9,773 nucleotides of DNA from AR5 sp041499965. GTDB taxonomy: Bacteria > Methylomirabilota > Methylomirabilia > Rokubacteriales > CSP1-6. This document shows, in pieces, positions 1 to 8,017 of this stretch (its first letter is position 1; each line of letters opens with the position of its first letter). The translations under genes were made by a program, and so were the position numbers. Under the pieces are notes generated by a model, which had not been told where the DNA came from, ran no database searches, and worked only from the letters and a program-made list of their open reading frames with translations. The stretch is from positions 1 to 9,773 of the forward strand of contig JBGQLG010000202.1 in the NCBI GenBank assembly GCA_041499965.1, written 5' to 3'.

Positions 1-94
1 CAAGCCGTTCAGCCTCGACGCGCTGGCCCGCGTCGTGGCCGCCGCCATCGTCTTTTCGTCGCCCGGGAACACCGCCGGCGACTCCACGCGCTGA
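1..94 (+). CDS. Response-regulator receiver domain, C-terminal fragment (partial, cut by window edge)
   Basis: The frame entering at base 2 reads KPFSLDALARVVAAAI, then a short Ser/Gly/Thr-rich tail and a TGA at 92-94. Lys-Pro-Phe followed by an amphipathic helix is the usual end of a CheY-like receiver domain: the conserved lysine that contacts the phosphoryl group, the cis proline, then the last helix. Only 30 residues are visible, so the phospho-acceptor aspartate and any domains before it lie outside the window. The gene could be a lone receiver protein or the end of a hybrid kinase with a C-terminal receiver. It is separated from the next gene by 63 nt on the same strand. The call rests on this one motif and on reading frame, so confidence is moderate. 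Confidence 0.55.
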   Translation, partial: KPFSLDALARVVAAAIVFSSPGNTAGDSTR

Positions 95-104
95 TCGCTG
101 CGCC

Positions 105-116
105 CTCGGGCCCGAG
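105..116. repeat. 12-bp perfect palindrome between the receiver fragment and rmlD
   Basis: CTCGGGCCCGAG is fully self-complementary with no spacer. It sits 10 nt after the stop of the receiver gene and 41 nt before the rmlD start. It could be an operator half-site pair, but palindromes of this composition also arise by chance in DNA this GC-rich. No T-run follows, so it is not an intrinsic terminator. Confidence 0.3.
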
Positions 117-157
117 CCGGCGCGGCCGACCCGCGGGTGTGTCATCCTGAGCCGGCC

Positions 158-1063
158 ATGACGACGGCGCCCGTACGGTGCGCGCTGATCGGCGCTGCCG
201 GCCAGCTCGGATTCGACCTCGCGCGCAGCTTCGACCTGCCGGGCACGCTGATCCGCCTGACTCACGCCGACCTCGACGTGCTCGACGCCTCCGCGGTGGC
301 ACGCGTCCTGCGCGAGCTGCGTCCCACCCACGTCGTGAACACCGCGGCCTACAACCTGGTGGACCGTGCGGAGGACGAGCGCGCCGCCGCCCGCGCGCTG
401 AACGCCGGTGCGGTGGGCACGCTGGCGGAGACCTGTGCGGCGCTGGGCGCCACGCTCGTGCACTTCTCGACCGACTACGTCTTCGACGGCCGCCGCGCGA
501 CGCCGTACGGCGAGGACGACGCGCCGGCCCCGCTGAGCGTTTACGGCGCCTCCAAGCTCGAGGGCGAGCAGCTCGCCCTCACCCGCTGCCCGGGCACCTT
601 GGTCTTCCGCGTGTGCGGGCTCTACGGCATCGCGCGCAGCGCCGGCACGGGTGGGACGAACTTCGTCGAGACGATGCTGCGGCTGGCCCGCGAGGGGCGC
701 GCGATCCGCGTGGTGCGCGACCAGGTGGCGACGCCGTCGTACACGCGCGATCTGGCGCCGAAGGTGTGGCGGATGCTCGCGCGCGGCGGCCCCGGGCTCT
801 ACCATCTGACCAATGCCGGCGCGACGAGCTGGTACGACTTCGCGCGCGAGATCTTCCGGCTCAGCGGCCTGTCGCCCTCGCTGACGCCGGTGACCGCCGC
901 CGAGTACGGGGCGCGGGCCCAGCGGCCCGCCTACTCGGTGCTGGGGCACGGCCGCCTGGCCGCGCTGGGAGAGGACGACCTGCGCCCGTGGCCTGACGCG
1001 CTCGCCGCCTACCTGCGCGAGCGCGCCGAGGTCAGCGCCGCACCGGCTCCGGTCGCGCCCTGA
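158..1063 (+). CDS. rmlD: dTDP-4-dehydrorhamnose reductase (RmlD/RfbD family)
   Basis: The 301-residue product should reduce dTDP-4-dehydro-L-rhamnose to dTDP-L-rhamnose with NAD(P)H, the last step of nucleotide-rhamnose synthesis for cell-surface polysaccharide; it acts in the cytoplasm. Seen directly: a Rossmann GAAGQLG loop at residues 12-18, NTAAYNLVDRAE at 61-72, the STDYVFDG stretch at 104-111, the catalytic Tyr-x-x-x-Lys as YGASK at 129-133, TPSYTRDLA at 192-200, and an RPxxS signature near 256-260. Length matches the family (about 290-300). I chose ATG 158 because the Rossmann fold begins seven residues later; an in-frame GTG at 137 would add seven residues with no homology value. No clear Shine-Dalgarno site precedes it. 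No other rml genes (A, B, C) are in the window. A related NDP-sugar epimerase/reductase specificity cannot be excluded. The last 32 nt overlap the oppositely oriented SDR gene. Confidence 0.88.
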   Translation: MTTAPVRCALIGAAGQLGFDLARSFDLPGTLIRLTHADLDVLDASAVARVLRELRPTHVVNTAAYNLVDRAEDERAAARALNAGAVGTLAETCAALGATLVHFSTDYVFDGRRATPYGEDDAPAPLSVYGASKLEGEQLALTRCPGTLVFRVCGLYGIARSAGTGGTNFVETMLRLAREGRAIRVVRDQVATPSYTRDLAPKVWRMLARGGPGLYHLTNAGATSWYDFAREIFRLSGLSPSLTPVTAAEYGARAQRPAYSVLGHGRLAALGEDDLRPWPDALAAYLRERAEVSAAPAPVAP

Positions 1064-1850
1064 GGCCGGCGGCCCGGATGGTCGCGGCGATGAGCCACGG
1101 CGTGTGGCGCTGCAGGAACACGCCGATCTTGCCGTGGGCGGTGACGACGATCTCGCGCCGCCGGCGCGCCACCGCCCGCACGATCTGTCGCGCCGCGCGC
1201 GCCGCCGGCATGATCAGCCAGGCCGGAACCGGCTCGCGCGACTCGGTGCGGAAGACGCCGCTGTTGTCCACGCGGCGGATCTCGGACTCGACGTAGCCCG
1301 GGCTGACGAGCGTGACCGACACCCCGGCCGGCGCCAGCTCGTAGCGCAGCGCATCGGCCAGCCCGCGCACGGCGAACTTGCTCATCGCGTAGGGTGAGCC
1401 GCCGGGCGTGGCGATGTAGCCGGCGACGCTGCCGAGGAGGACGAGCCGGCCGCGCGTCGCCTTGAGCGCCTCGAGCGAGGCGCGCACCGTGCGCAGCACG
1501 CCGAAGACGTTGGTCTCGAACTGGCGCCGGTAGTCGTCGAGCGTCAGGCTCTCGATCGGGCCCACGACCCCGAAGCCGGCATTGGCGACCACGACGTCGA
1601 GCCGGCCCAGCGCGGTCCGCGTGGCGGTCACCGCGCGCTCGAGGTCACCGTCGACGGTAACGTCGGCCGCCACCGCGAGCGTACGACGGCCCTGGCGTTC
1701 GATCTCGGTGGAGAGCGCGGCGAGGCGGTCGTGGCGGCGCGCCAGCAAGGCGAGGTCGGCGCCCTGGCGGGCGAATTCGCGGGCGAGCGCGGCGCCGATT
1801 CCGGCCGAGGCCCCGGTGATCAGCGCGACCTGTCCCGCGAACCGGCTCAC
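1032..1850 (-). CDS. Short-chain dehydrogenase/reductase (classical SDR)
   Basis: This 272-residue classical SDR is a cytoplasmic NAD(P)-dependent oxidoreductase of unknown substrate. Motifs in order: cofactor-binding TGASAGIG at residues 12-19, the DV pair at 63-64, NAG at 90-92, structural Asn 114, catalytic Ser 141 in LGSVAG, and Tyr 154/Lys 158 in YAMSK, followed by the PG at 184-185. An Arg-rich stretch after the nicotinamide loop (ALLARRHDRL, residues 34-43) hints at NADP preference. The C-terminus carries a hydrophobic segment (about 243-262) and a basic tail, as in the DltE/YqjQ-like subgroup whose members may associate with membranes. The start is GTG 1850: the upstream gene's TGA overlaps it as GTGA, and homology begins at once. 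The frame stays open further upstream, but that sequence is the other frame of the preceding gene. There is no Shine-Dalgarno site, so translation is probably coupled. Confidence 0.87.
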   Translation of the reverse strand: MSRFAGQVALITGASAGIGAALAREFARQGADLALLARRHDRLAALSTEIERQGRRTLAVAADVTVDGDLERAVTATRTALGRLDVVVANAGFGVVGPIESLTLDDYRRQFETNVFGVLRTVRASLEALKATRGRLVLLGSVAGYIATPGGSPYAMSKFAVRGLADALRYELAPAGVSVTLVSPGYVESEIRRVDNSGVFRTESREPVPAWLIMPAARAARQIVRAVARRRREIVVTAHGKIGVFLQRHTPWLIAATIRAAGLRARPEPVRR

Positions 1851-2143
1851 GGGAGCTGCAGGGTGATCGCTTCCTCGGCGTAGGCGGCGGCGACCTTGGC
1901 CTTGCGGATGGCGTCGCCGTGGTCGCGCTTGGTCTTGGCCGTCTCGTGGTTGGCCTTCGCCTCGGCCACCTGCTTCTTGGCCTCCTCGATGAGCGGCCGG
2001 GTGTCGGCCGTGACCTTGCCGCCCTCGGCCTTCTTGATGAGGTCCTCGGCCTGCTTGATGACGACCGGGCAGTTGAAGGCCCACGCCGCCGACACCGGCG
2101 CGAGAAGCAGGACGAGCGCGAGAAGGACGCCGATGCGTGTCAT
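1847..2143 (-). CDS. Small exported helical protein of unknown function
   Basis: The product is 98 residues. Residues 1-22 form a clear Sec signal peptide: basic Arg 3, a Leu/Val-rich core, then a likely signal peptidase I cut after AWA. The mature part (about 76 residues) is rich in Lys, Ala and Glu with heptad-like spacing, so it should be mostly alpha-helical, perhaps a helical hairpin or coiled coil. It has one cysteine near its N-terminus (Cys 25) and two histidines (70s region). I do not recognise the family. Small helical metal-binding or periplasmic chaperone-like proteins look similar, but that is only a resemblance. I chose ATG 2143 because the signal peptide begins there; an in-frame TTG at 2170 would add nine residues that do not look like part of it. 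Its TGA overlaps the GTG start of the SDR gene by four bases, so the two are probably translated together although one is exported and the other is not. Confidence 0.72.
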   Translation of the reverse strand: MTRIGVLLALVLLLAPVSAAWAFNCPVVIKQAEDLIKKAEGGKVTADTRPLIEEAKKQVAEAKANHETAKTKRDHGDAIRKAKVAAAYAEEAITLQLP

Positions 2144-2160
2144 GCGGGGGAGTCTAGCAT
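2143..2160 (-). promoter_or_regulatory. Candidate extended -10 promoter, possibly giving a leaderless mRNA
   Basis: Read on the minus strand, TGCTAGACT (2159-2151) fits an extended -10 element (TGn plus TAnnnT, four of six matches to TATAAT). Seven bases later comes the A of the ATG at 2143, which is the usual distance from a -10 hexamer to a transcription start. There is no purine-rich ribosome site in the gap (CCCCCGC). No recognisable -35 lies 16-18 nt upstream, which extended -10 promoters do not need. This is inference from spacing and motif only. Confidence 0.35.
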
Positions 2161-2209
2161 GGGGGCTCAACCTCCAGGCCGGGTGTGCCGATGACGGGGA
2201 CGGGACACC

Positions 2210-4792
<2,583 letters not shown>

Positions 4793-4805
4793 GACGGCCG
4801 TTGCG

Positions 4806-4811
4806 AGGAGG
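4806..4811 (+). promoter_or_regulatory. Consensus ribosome binding site of the solute-binding protein gene
   Basis: AGGAGG lies 8 nt before ATG 4820. It is the strongest Shine-Dalgarno match in the window; most genes here have a poor one or none. Placed 13 nt after the kinase stop, it suggests that the binding protein is translated independently and at a much higher level than the kinase from the same message. Confidence 0.8.
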
Positions 4812-4819
4812 CATCGACG

Positions 4820-6154
4820 ATGCGACGCACGATCGTGCTCATGCTCGCCGCGACCGCGTGGCTCGTGTCCGCGGTGGCGGTGGCCGACGCCGCCGACAAG
4901 AAGGTGATCCGCCTCTGGCAGACGGAGTCGGAGCCGCAGAGCCTGGCGGTGCTCAACGACATGGCCGCCCGGTACCAGAAGACCCACCCCGGCGTGGAGA
5001 TCAAGATCGAGGGCCTGGCCTGGGGGGATCTCGAGAAGAAGCTGACCGCCGCGCTCGCCGCCGGTGCGCCCCCGGACGCGGCGCATGGGCAGCCGATCAC
5101 CTGCGTGTCCCTGGCCGCCAAGGGCCTGCTGCGCCCCGTCGAGGACCTGGTGCAGTCGATCGGCCGGGACAACCTCATCGACGCGTTTCGCAACCTGTGC
5201 CAGTGGGAGGGCCGGACCTACGGTGTGGGCCACTCGCCCGCCGCGTCCGTGTTCGTCTACCGCAAGGACCTGCTCGCCAAGAAGGGACTCCAGGTGCCGC
5301 GCACGTGGGACGAGCTGATCCGCGTCGCGGAGGCGCTCCGGGAGACCAGCGGTGACAGTGTGCGCTACGGGCTCACGATGACCGGGCAGCCGCTCTTCGT
5401 GAACATCGCGGTGGGCGAGCTGCTGCGCACCAACGGCGGGCGGTTCTTCGACCGCGAGGGTCGGCCGACCCTCACCGAGAAGCCGGTGATCGAGCTGCTC
5501 GACTTCTACAAGCGGCTCAACGGCGTCCTGCCGCCGGACTGGACCAGCCACAGCTACACCGATACGTTCTCGGACCTCGCCACCGGCAAGGCCGCCATGC
5601 TCTACCTGGGCTACGGCCGTGGCGTCGGCTACATCGAGAAGTACGCGCCGAAGGAGATCGCGGACCCGGCGCACTTCGCCGTCGCCGACAAGATCGTCGG
5701 CCCGTCGGCCAAGACGCCGGCGGCCCAGCTCGACTGCGAGCCGTGGATGGTGTTCCGCGACGCCAAGGGCGCCGCCGAGGCCGTGGAGTTCCTCAAGTTC
5801 TTCTTCCAGGACGAGAACTACATTCCGTATCTGCACTCGGTGCCGATCCACCTGCTGCCCATCAAGAAGTCGACGTACCAGGACCCGCGCTACTGGAACA
5901 ACAAGACGATCGAGAAGTGGCGGCCGTGGGTGGACATGCAGGAGCGCTACTTCCGTGCGGACTGGATCAAGCCCGTGCTGGTGACGGACTGGGACGACAT
6001 GCGCAAGCCCTACCTGCTGGAGATCATGGGCTCGGGCATCCTCGTCGACATGGTGATGGACGCCGTCAAGGGCACCCCCAGCGCCGAGGCCGCCGCCAAG
6101 GCCCAGCGTCGCGTCGAGGAGCTGCTGGCCTCGGGCGGCTACGCGAAGAAGTAG
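4820..6154 (+). CDS. Extracellular solute-binding protein, family 1 (sugar ABC type), without neighbouring permeases
   Basis: The 444-residue product is a periplasmic binding protein of the MalE/UgpB-like family 1 cluster, which usually captures sugars or polyol derivatives. Seen directly: a Sec signal peptide (residues 1 to about 22-24, Ala-rich end, no lipobox cysteine, so soluble in the periplasm); a first lobe opening with KKVIRLWQTES; the family hallmark AAGAPPDAAHG around 77-87; PRTWDEL in the hinge-proximal region; GKAAMLYLGYG in the second half; and EPWMVF followed by AAEAVEFLKFF near the C-terminal lobe. Length is normal for the family. Three cysteines remain in the mature protein. 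Normally such genes precede two permease genes, but here a methyltransferase on the other strand follows after 13 nt and a sensor kinase precedes it by 27 nt. The substrate cannot be read from sequence. Its role is either transport, with permeases elsewhere, or ligand presentation to the kinase. Confidence 0.9.
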   Translation: MRRTIVLMLAATAWLVSAVAVADAADKKVIRLWQTESEPQSLAVLNDMAARYQKTHPGVEIKIEGLAWGDLEKKLTAALAAGAPPDAAHGQPITCVSLAAKGLLRPVEDLVQSIGRDNLIDAFRNLCQWEGRTYGVGHSPAASVFVYRKDLLAKKGLQVPRTWDELIRVAEALRETSGDSVRYGLTMTGQPLFVNIAVGELLRTNGGRFFDREGRPTLTEKPVIELLDFYKRLNGVLPPDWTSHSYTDTFSDLATGKAAMLYLGYGRGVGYIEKYAPKEIADPAHFAVADKIVGPSAKTPAAQLDCEPWMVFRDAKGAAEAVEFLKFFFQDENYIPYLHSVPIHLLPIKKSTYQDPRYWNNKTIEKWRPWVDMQERYFRADWIKPVLVTDWDDMRKPYLLEIMGSGILVDMVMDAVKGTPSAEAAAKAQRRVEELLASGGYAKK

Positions 6155-6159
6155 CCGGG

Positions 6160-6185
6160 CGCGCGCGTCACGGCTTGCGCGCGCG
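6160..6185. repeat. Alternating CG inverted repeat between two convergent stop codons
   Basis: CGCGCGCG at 6160-6167 pairs with CGCGCGCG at 6178-6185 around a 10-nt loop that contains the methyltransferase stop codon. The repeat lies between the ends of the converging binding-protein and methyltransferase genes, so a hairpin could slow transcription from both sides. No T-run follows on either strand, so it is not a standard intrinsic terminator. Alternating CG tracts also favour Z-DNA. Confidence 0.35.
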
Positions 6186-6929
6186 GACCAGCAGGAACAT
6201 GGGGCGCCGCCGCTCGTCGGCCATCTGCGGATGGCCTCGCAGCCACTGCGCGTCGGGGATGGGCTCGACAACCCGCTCGACCACGAGCCCGGCCTCCACG
6301 AGGCCGTTGATGAGCGTGGCCAGCGTGCGGTGGACCTTGCGCACGCCCGCCACGAACCACGTCTCGTCACGCGCCCCCTCGTCGGCATAGCGGTCCAGGC
6401 CCCAGCGCAGGCGCCGGCCGGCGTCGTCGAGCACCCAGCCGTCTCCCGGCAGGCGCGCCGTGTAGATGGGGTGCTCGGTCGAGTAGACGAGGACGCCGCC
6501 GGGCGTCAGCCACTGCGCGATGCGGGCGACCACGCCGCGGTAGTCGTCGATGTAGTGCAGGACCAGCGAGCTCACCACCAGGTCGAAGCGCGCGGGGGGA
6601 AAGGTCACCGCCTCCACGGCGGCGCGCTGGTAGGTCACCCGCGGATGGGCCCACTCCGCCCGCGCCAGCGCCAGCATCCGCTCCGAGACGTCGACGCCCA
6701 CCACCTCGGCGGCGCCGCGCGTGGCCAGATGGCGCGCGAGCTGCCCGGCGCCACAGCCGAGGTCCAGCACGCGGCGGCCGTCGACCGTGGGGAGCAAGGC
6801 CAGCAGATCGGCGTGCTCGGCCGCCCGCTCCCAGCCCGCTCCGAACCGCTCGAGCCTCGAGTAGCCGGCGAAGAACGTCGGGTCGTCGTAGATGTTCTGC
6901 GGCTCGTCGTCGGCCACGACGATCGGCAT
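6168..6929 (-). CDS. Class I SAM-dependent methyltransferase
   Basis: The 253-residue product is a cytoplasmic methyltransferase with a Rossmann-like fold of the Methyltransf_11 type. Motif I is VLDLGCGAG at residues 54-62 (SAM binding); the acidic end of strand 2 is VVGVDVSERML at 76-86, where Asp 80 should bind the ribose; post-I/motif II is FDLVVSSLVLHYIDD at 115-129; LTPGGVLVYSTEHP at 141-154 is motif III. The N-terminus (NIYDDPTFFAGYSRL) is typical of small-molecule methyltransferases of this group, but the acceptor cannot be told. I chose ATG 6929 because a GAGGTG ribosome site (6940-6935) lies 5 nt upstream and the family N-terminus starts there; the frame is open to 7133 but that part is non-coding in character. 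It is transcribed alone, towards the binding-protein gene. Confidence 0.85.
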   Translation of the reverse strand: MPIVVADDEPQNIYDDPTFFAGYSRLERFGAGWERAAEHADLLALLPTVDGRRVLDLGCGAGQLARHLATRGAAEVVGVDVSERMLALARAEWAHPRVTYQRAAVEAVTFPPARFDLVVSSLVLHYIDDYRGVVARIAQWLTPGGVLVYSTEHPIYTARLPGDGWVLDDAGRRLRWGLDRYADEGARDETWFVAGVRKVHRTLATLINGLVEAGLVVERVVEPIPDAQWLRGHPQMADERRRPMFLLVRARKP

Positions 6930-6934
6930 CGTAG

Positions 6935-6940
6935 CACCTC
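6935..6940 (-). promoter_or_regulatory. Ribosome binding site that sets the methyltransferase start
   Basis: On the minus strand GAGGTG precedes ATG 6929 by 5 nt. It is one of only two good Shine-Dalgarno matches in the window, and it argues against the longer open frame that begins at 7133. Confidence 0.6.
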
Positions 6941-6983
6941 GCCCGACGACCCCGGACGGCTCGGTGGCCGATCGTAAGAGACA

Positions 6984-7012
6984 TTGACGAAGGCCGCTCC
7001 GTCGGCTTACCG
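6984..7012 (+). promoter_or_regulatory. Weak sigma-70-like promoter candidate for the 77-residue gene
   Basis: TTGACG (6984-6989, five of six matches to the -35 consensus) is followed after exactly 17 nt by TTACCG (7007-7012), a poor -10. A start near 7019 would give a leader of about 58 nt before ATG 7077. The good -35 and spacing are encouraging; the weak -10 keeps confidence low. Confidence 0.22.
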
Positions 7013-7076
7013 TCCCGGCATGGATCGATGCCTCTGCCTGGCGACCTCGGTCGCCGCTCTCGTCGGTTAGCGCGCC

Positions 7077-7310
7077 ATGGCCGTCGGCCAGCGGTGCCTC
7101 GTCGTCGTGCCGGCTGACGCTTCGGAGCTCCATGCGCGCCTGGTCTCGGCGTTCCTCAATAACCCTCGAGTCTTTGTTCTCCGGGATCGGCGCGGGGGTG
7201 ATCGCGGGCTCGGTTCAGTGGAGGTGTACGCCGTCGGGGGGGGCGAACTGGACCCTGGCCTCCGCCGCCTCGTCGAGGACGAATTGCGGGGGCTCGGCGC
7301 CCGACCATAG
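7077..7310 (+). CDS. Small cytoplasmic protein of unknown function (77 residues)
   Basis: The frame codes for a 77-residue protein that looks real: a hydrophobic beta strand (RCLVVVPAD, residues 6-14), an amphipathic helix (SELHARLVSAFLNN), a second strand (RVFVLRD), then an Arg/Asp/Gly stretch (RDRRGGDRG, 36-44), another strand (SVEVYAVG) and a C-terminal helix. This beta-alpha-beta order recalls half of a receiver-like fold. I recall short proteins with a LVVVxxDRxEL start and a DRRxGDRR motif in high-GC soil bacteria, often near signalling genes, but this is memory and not a search. There is no signal peptide and no Shine-Dalgarno site before ATG 7077. Codon third positions are GC-rich but less extreme than in neighbouring genes. 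The alternative is a chance open frame. Confidence 0.55.
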   Translation: MAVGQRCLVVVPADASELHARLVSAFLNNPRVFVLRDRRGGDRGLGSVEVYAVGGGELDPGLRRLVEDELRGLGARP

Positions 7311-7424
7311 GCTTCTCGTTCCACCCTCACATCGTGTCATCGCCTCGCCCACCGCCGGCCAGTCTCCGCAAGAGTTTCTCGTCGCGGGCGTCAAGGTCAG
7401 ACATGTGCAGCCGTGAAAGCGTCC

Positions 7425-7440
7425 GCCCCGAACGGGGCTT
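7425..7440. other. Short GC stem-loop upstream of the 117-residue gene
   Basis: GCCCC-GAAC-GGGGC can form a 5-bp stem with a 4-nt loop, followed by only TT on the + strand. It lies 115 nt after the previous stop and just before the presumed start at 7451. It could be a weak terminator or a structure near the ribosome site; neither is strongly supported. Confidence 0.2.
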
Positions 7441-7450
7441 CCAGCGGGCG

Positions 7451-7804
7451 ATGCCGACCGAGCCCAGGCACGTGGGCACCGTCCTGGTGATGATGAGCGG
7501 TGCGCTGCTCCTCATTCTTGGTGCGGCCGGCGGAGCGGCCGGTGCGCCCGGGCGCGATCTGAGAGATCTACCGGCCAGCCAACAGGTCGTCGCCGTGACG
7601 CTGTGCCGCGGTCAGTACGATGTCGCCTTGAAAGACGGCACTCACGCGCAGTTCGCCGAGTACAGCCTCGTCTTCAAGATGGACACGAGCGAGCTCGGCC
7701 CGCCTGCCGCCGCCCTGGTCGTGTCGTCGCGGTCTCCCTGGCGTGCGACGATCGTCCTTCCGAATCCCCAAGCGCTGATGGAAGTCCTCTACCGGAGGTG
7801 CTAG
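7451..7804 (+). CDS. Small exported protein of unknown function (117 residues)
   Basis: The product begins with a basic stretch and a hydrophobic core (residues 9-31, VGTVLVMMSGALLLILGAA), fitting a Sec signal peptide ending around AGA at 30-32 or a membrane anchor. The mature part starts with a flexible linker, then CRGQYDVALKDGTHAQFAEYSL (Cys 52), FKMDTSELGPP, and a last strand/helix RATIVLPNPQALMEVLYRRC ending in Cys 117. The two cysteines at either end of the domain could form a disulfide in the periplasm. The strand pattern suggests a small beta-rich domain. I do not recognise the family. The start is uncertain: ATG 7451 suits the signal peptide, ATG 7403 would add 16 residues, and ATG 7490 or 7493 would remove the basic N-region; none has a convincing ribosome site. 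It lies on the strand opposite the tRNA that follows. Confidence 0.6.
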   Translation: MPTEPRHVGTVLVMMSGALLLILGAAGGAAGAPGRDLRDLPASQQVVAVTLCRGQYDVALKDGTHAQFAEYSLVFKMDTSELGPPAAALVVSSRSPWRATIVLPNPQALMEVLYRRC

Positions 7805-7844
7805 TTACCGCCGCAACTGGAACAGCTTCCGGCAGGCGTGGGTC

Positions 7845-7881
7845 GCCGCCGCACGGACGCCACAAGAACTTCTGCGGCGGC
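7845..7881. terminator. GC-rich inverted repeat downstream of tRNA-Pro and of the 117-residue gene
   Basis: GCCGCCGCA (7845-7853) and TGCGGCGGC (7873-7881) form a perfect 9-bp stem with a 19-nt loop. It lies 20 nt past the 3' end of the tRNA (minus strand) and 40 nt past the stop of the 117-residue gene (+ strand), so it could end both transcripts. No U-tract follows in either direction, so if it terminates it probably needs Rho or works as an end-protecting structure. Confidence 0.3.
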
Positions 7882-7901
7882 CGAGGCTGCGCGGTCAGTG
7901 A

Positions 7902-7978
7902 TGGTCGGGGTGGCCGGATTTGAACCGGCGGCCCCCTGCTCCCAAAGCAGGTGCGCTACCGGGCTGCGCCACACCCCG
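7902..7978 (-). tRNA. proM-like tRNA-Pro(TGG): tRNA-Pro, anticodon TGG, with encoded CCA
   Basis: The 77-nt minus-strand sequence folds as a cloverleaf. The acceptor stem CGGGGTG (7978-7972) pairs with CACCCCG (7912-7906), with C1-G72 as usual in bacterial tRNA-Pro, followed by discriminator A73 and encoded CCA (7904-7902). The anticodon stem is CCTGC/GCAGG around the loop TTTGGGA, giving T33, anticodon TGG at 34-36 and G37, the methylated position typical of tRNA-Pro. The T-arm contains GGTTCAAATCC. This tRNA reads CCN proline codons by wobble. It lies 36 nt after the rdgB stop on the same strand. No repeat of its 3' end was found elsewhere in the window, so there is no sign of an integrated element here. 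Confidence 0.96.
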
Positions 7979-8008
7979 AGGATCGTCGGCGCCGAAAAGG
8001 CAACGCCG

Positions 8009-8017
8009 AGTATATCA
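8009..8017 (-). promoter_or_regulatory. Extended -10 promoter of tRNA-Pro, overlapping the rdgB stop codon
   Basis: On the minus strand TGATATACT (8017-8009) matches the extended -10 pattern TGn-TATAAT with five of six hexamer matches. The TGA is also the rdgB stop codon. Transcription would start near 8002, about 24 nt before the mature tRNA 5' end at 7978, a normal leader for RNase P processing. No -35 match is seen 17 nt upstream (CCGCCG), as extended -10 promoters allow. It is one of the very few AT-rich patches in the window. Confidence 0.5.

Noticed and set aside
178..996. Long + strand frame inside rmlD
   Set aside because: Arg/Ala/Pro-rich shadow in the second frame; rmlD in the other frame carries all family motifs.
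1851..2084. Upstream extension of the SDR frame
   Set aside because: The sequence before GTG 1850 is the alternate frame of the small exported protein and is Gly/Arg/Gln-rich without homology to SDRs.
6966..6999. Minus-strand TACGAT as a -10 for the methyltransferase
   Set aside because: It matches four of six bases but has neither a -35 at 16-18 nt nor an upstream TG; too weak to list.
6930..7133. Upstream extension of the methyltransferase frame
   Set aside because: A good ribosome site sits just before ATG 6929, and the extra 68 residues have no similarity to the family.
7327..7404. 25-residue minus-strand frame beginning MSDLDARDEKLLRRLA
   Set aside because: It resembles a genuine protein start, but it ends after 25 codons, has no ribosome site, and no continuation was seen in other frames. 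Chance or a decayed remnant cannot be told apart.
7902..7978. tRNA-Pro as an attachment site for an integrated element
   Set aside because: No copy of the tRNA 3' end was found elsewhere in the window, and there is no integrase or phage-like gene nearby.
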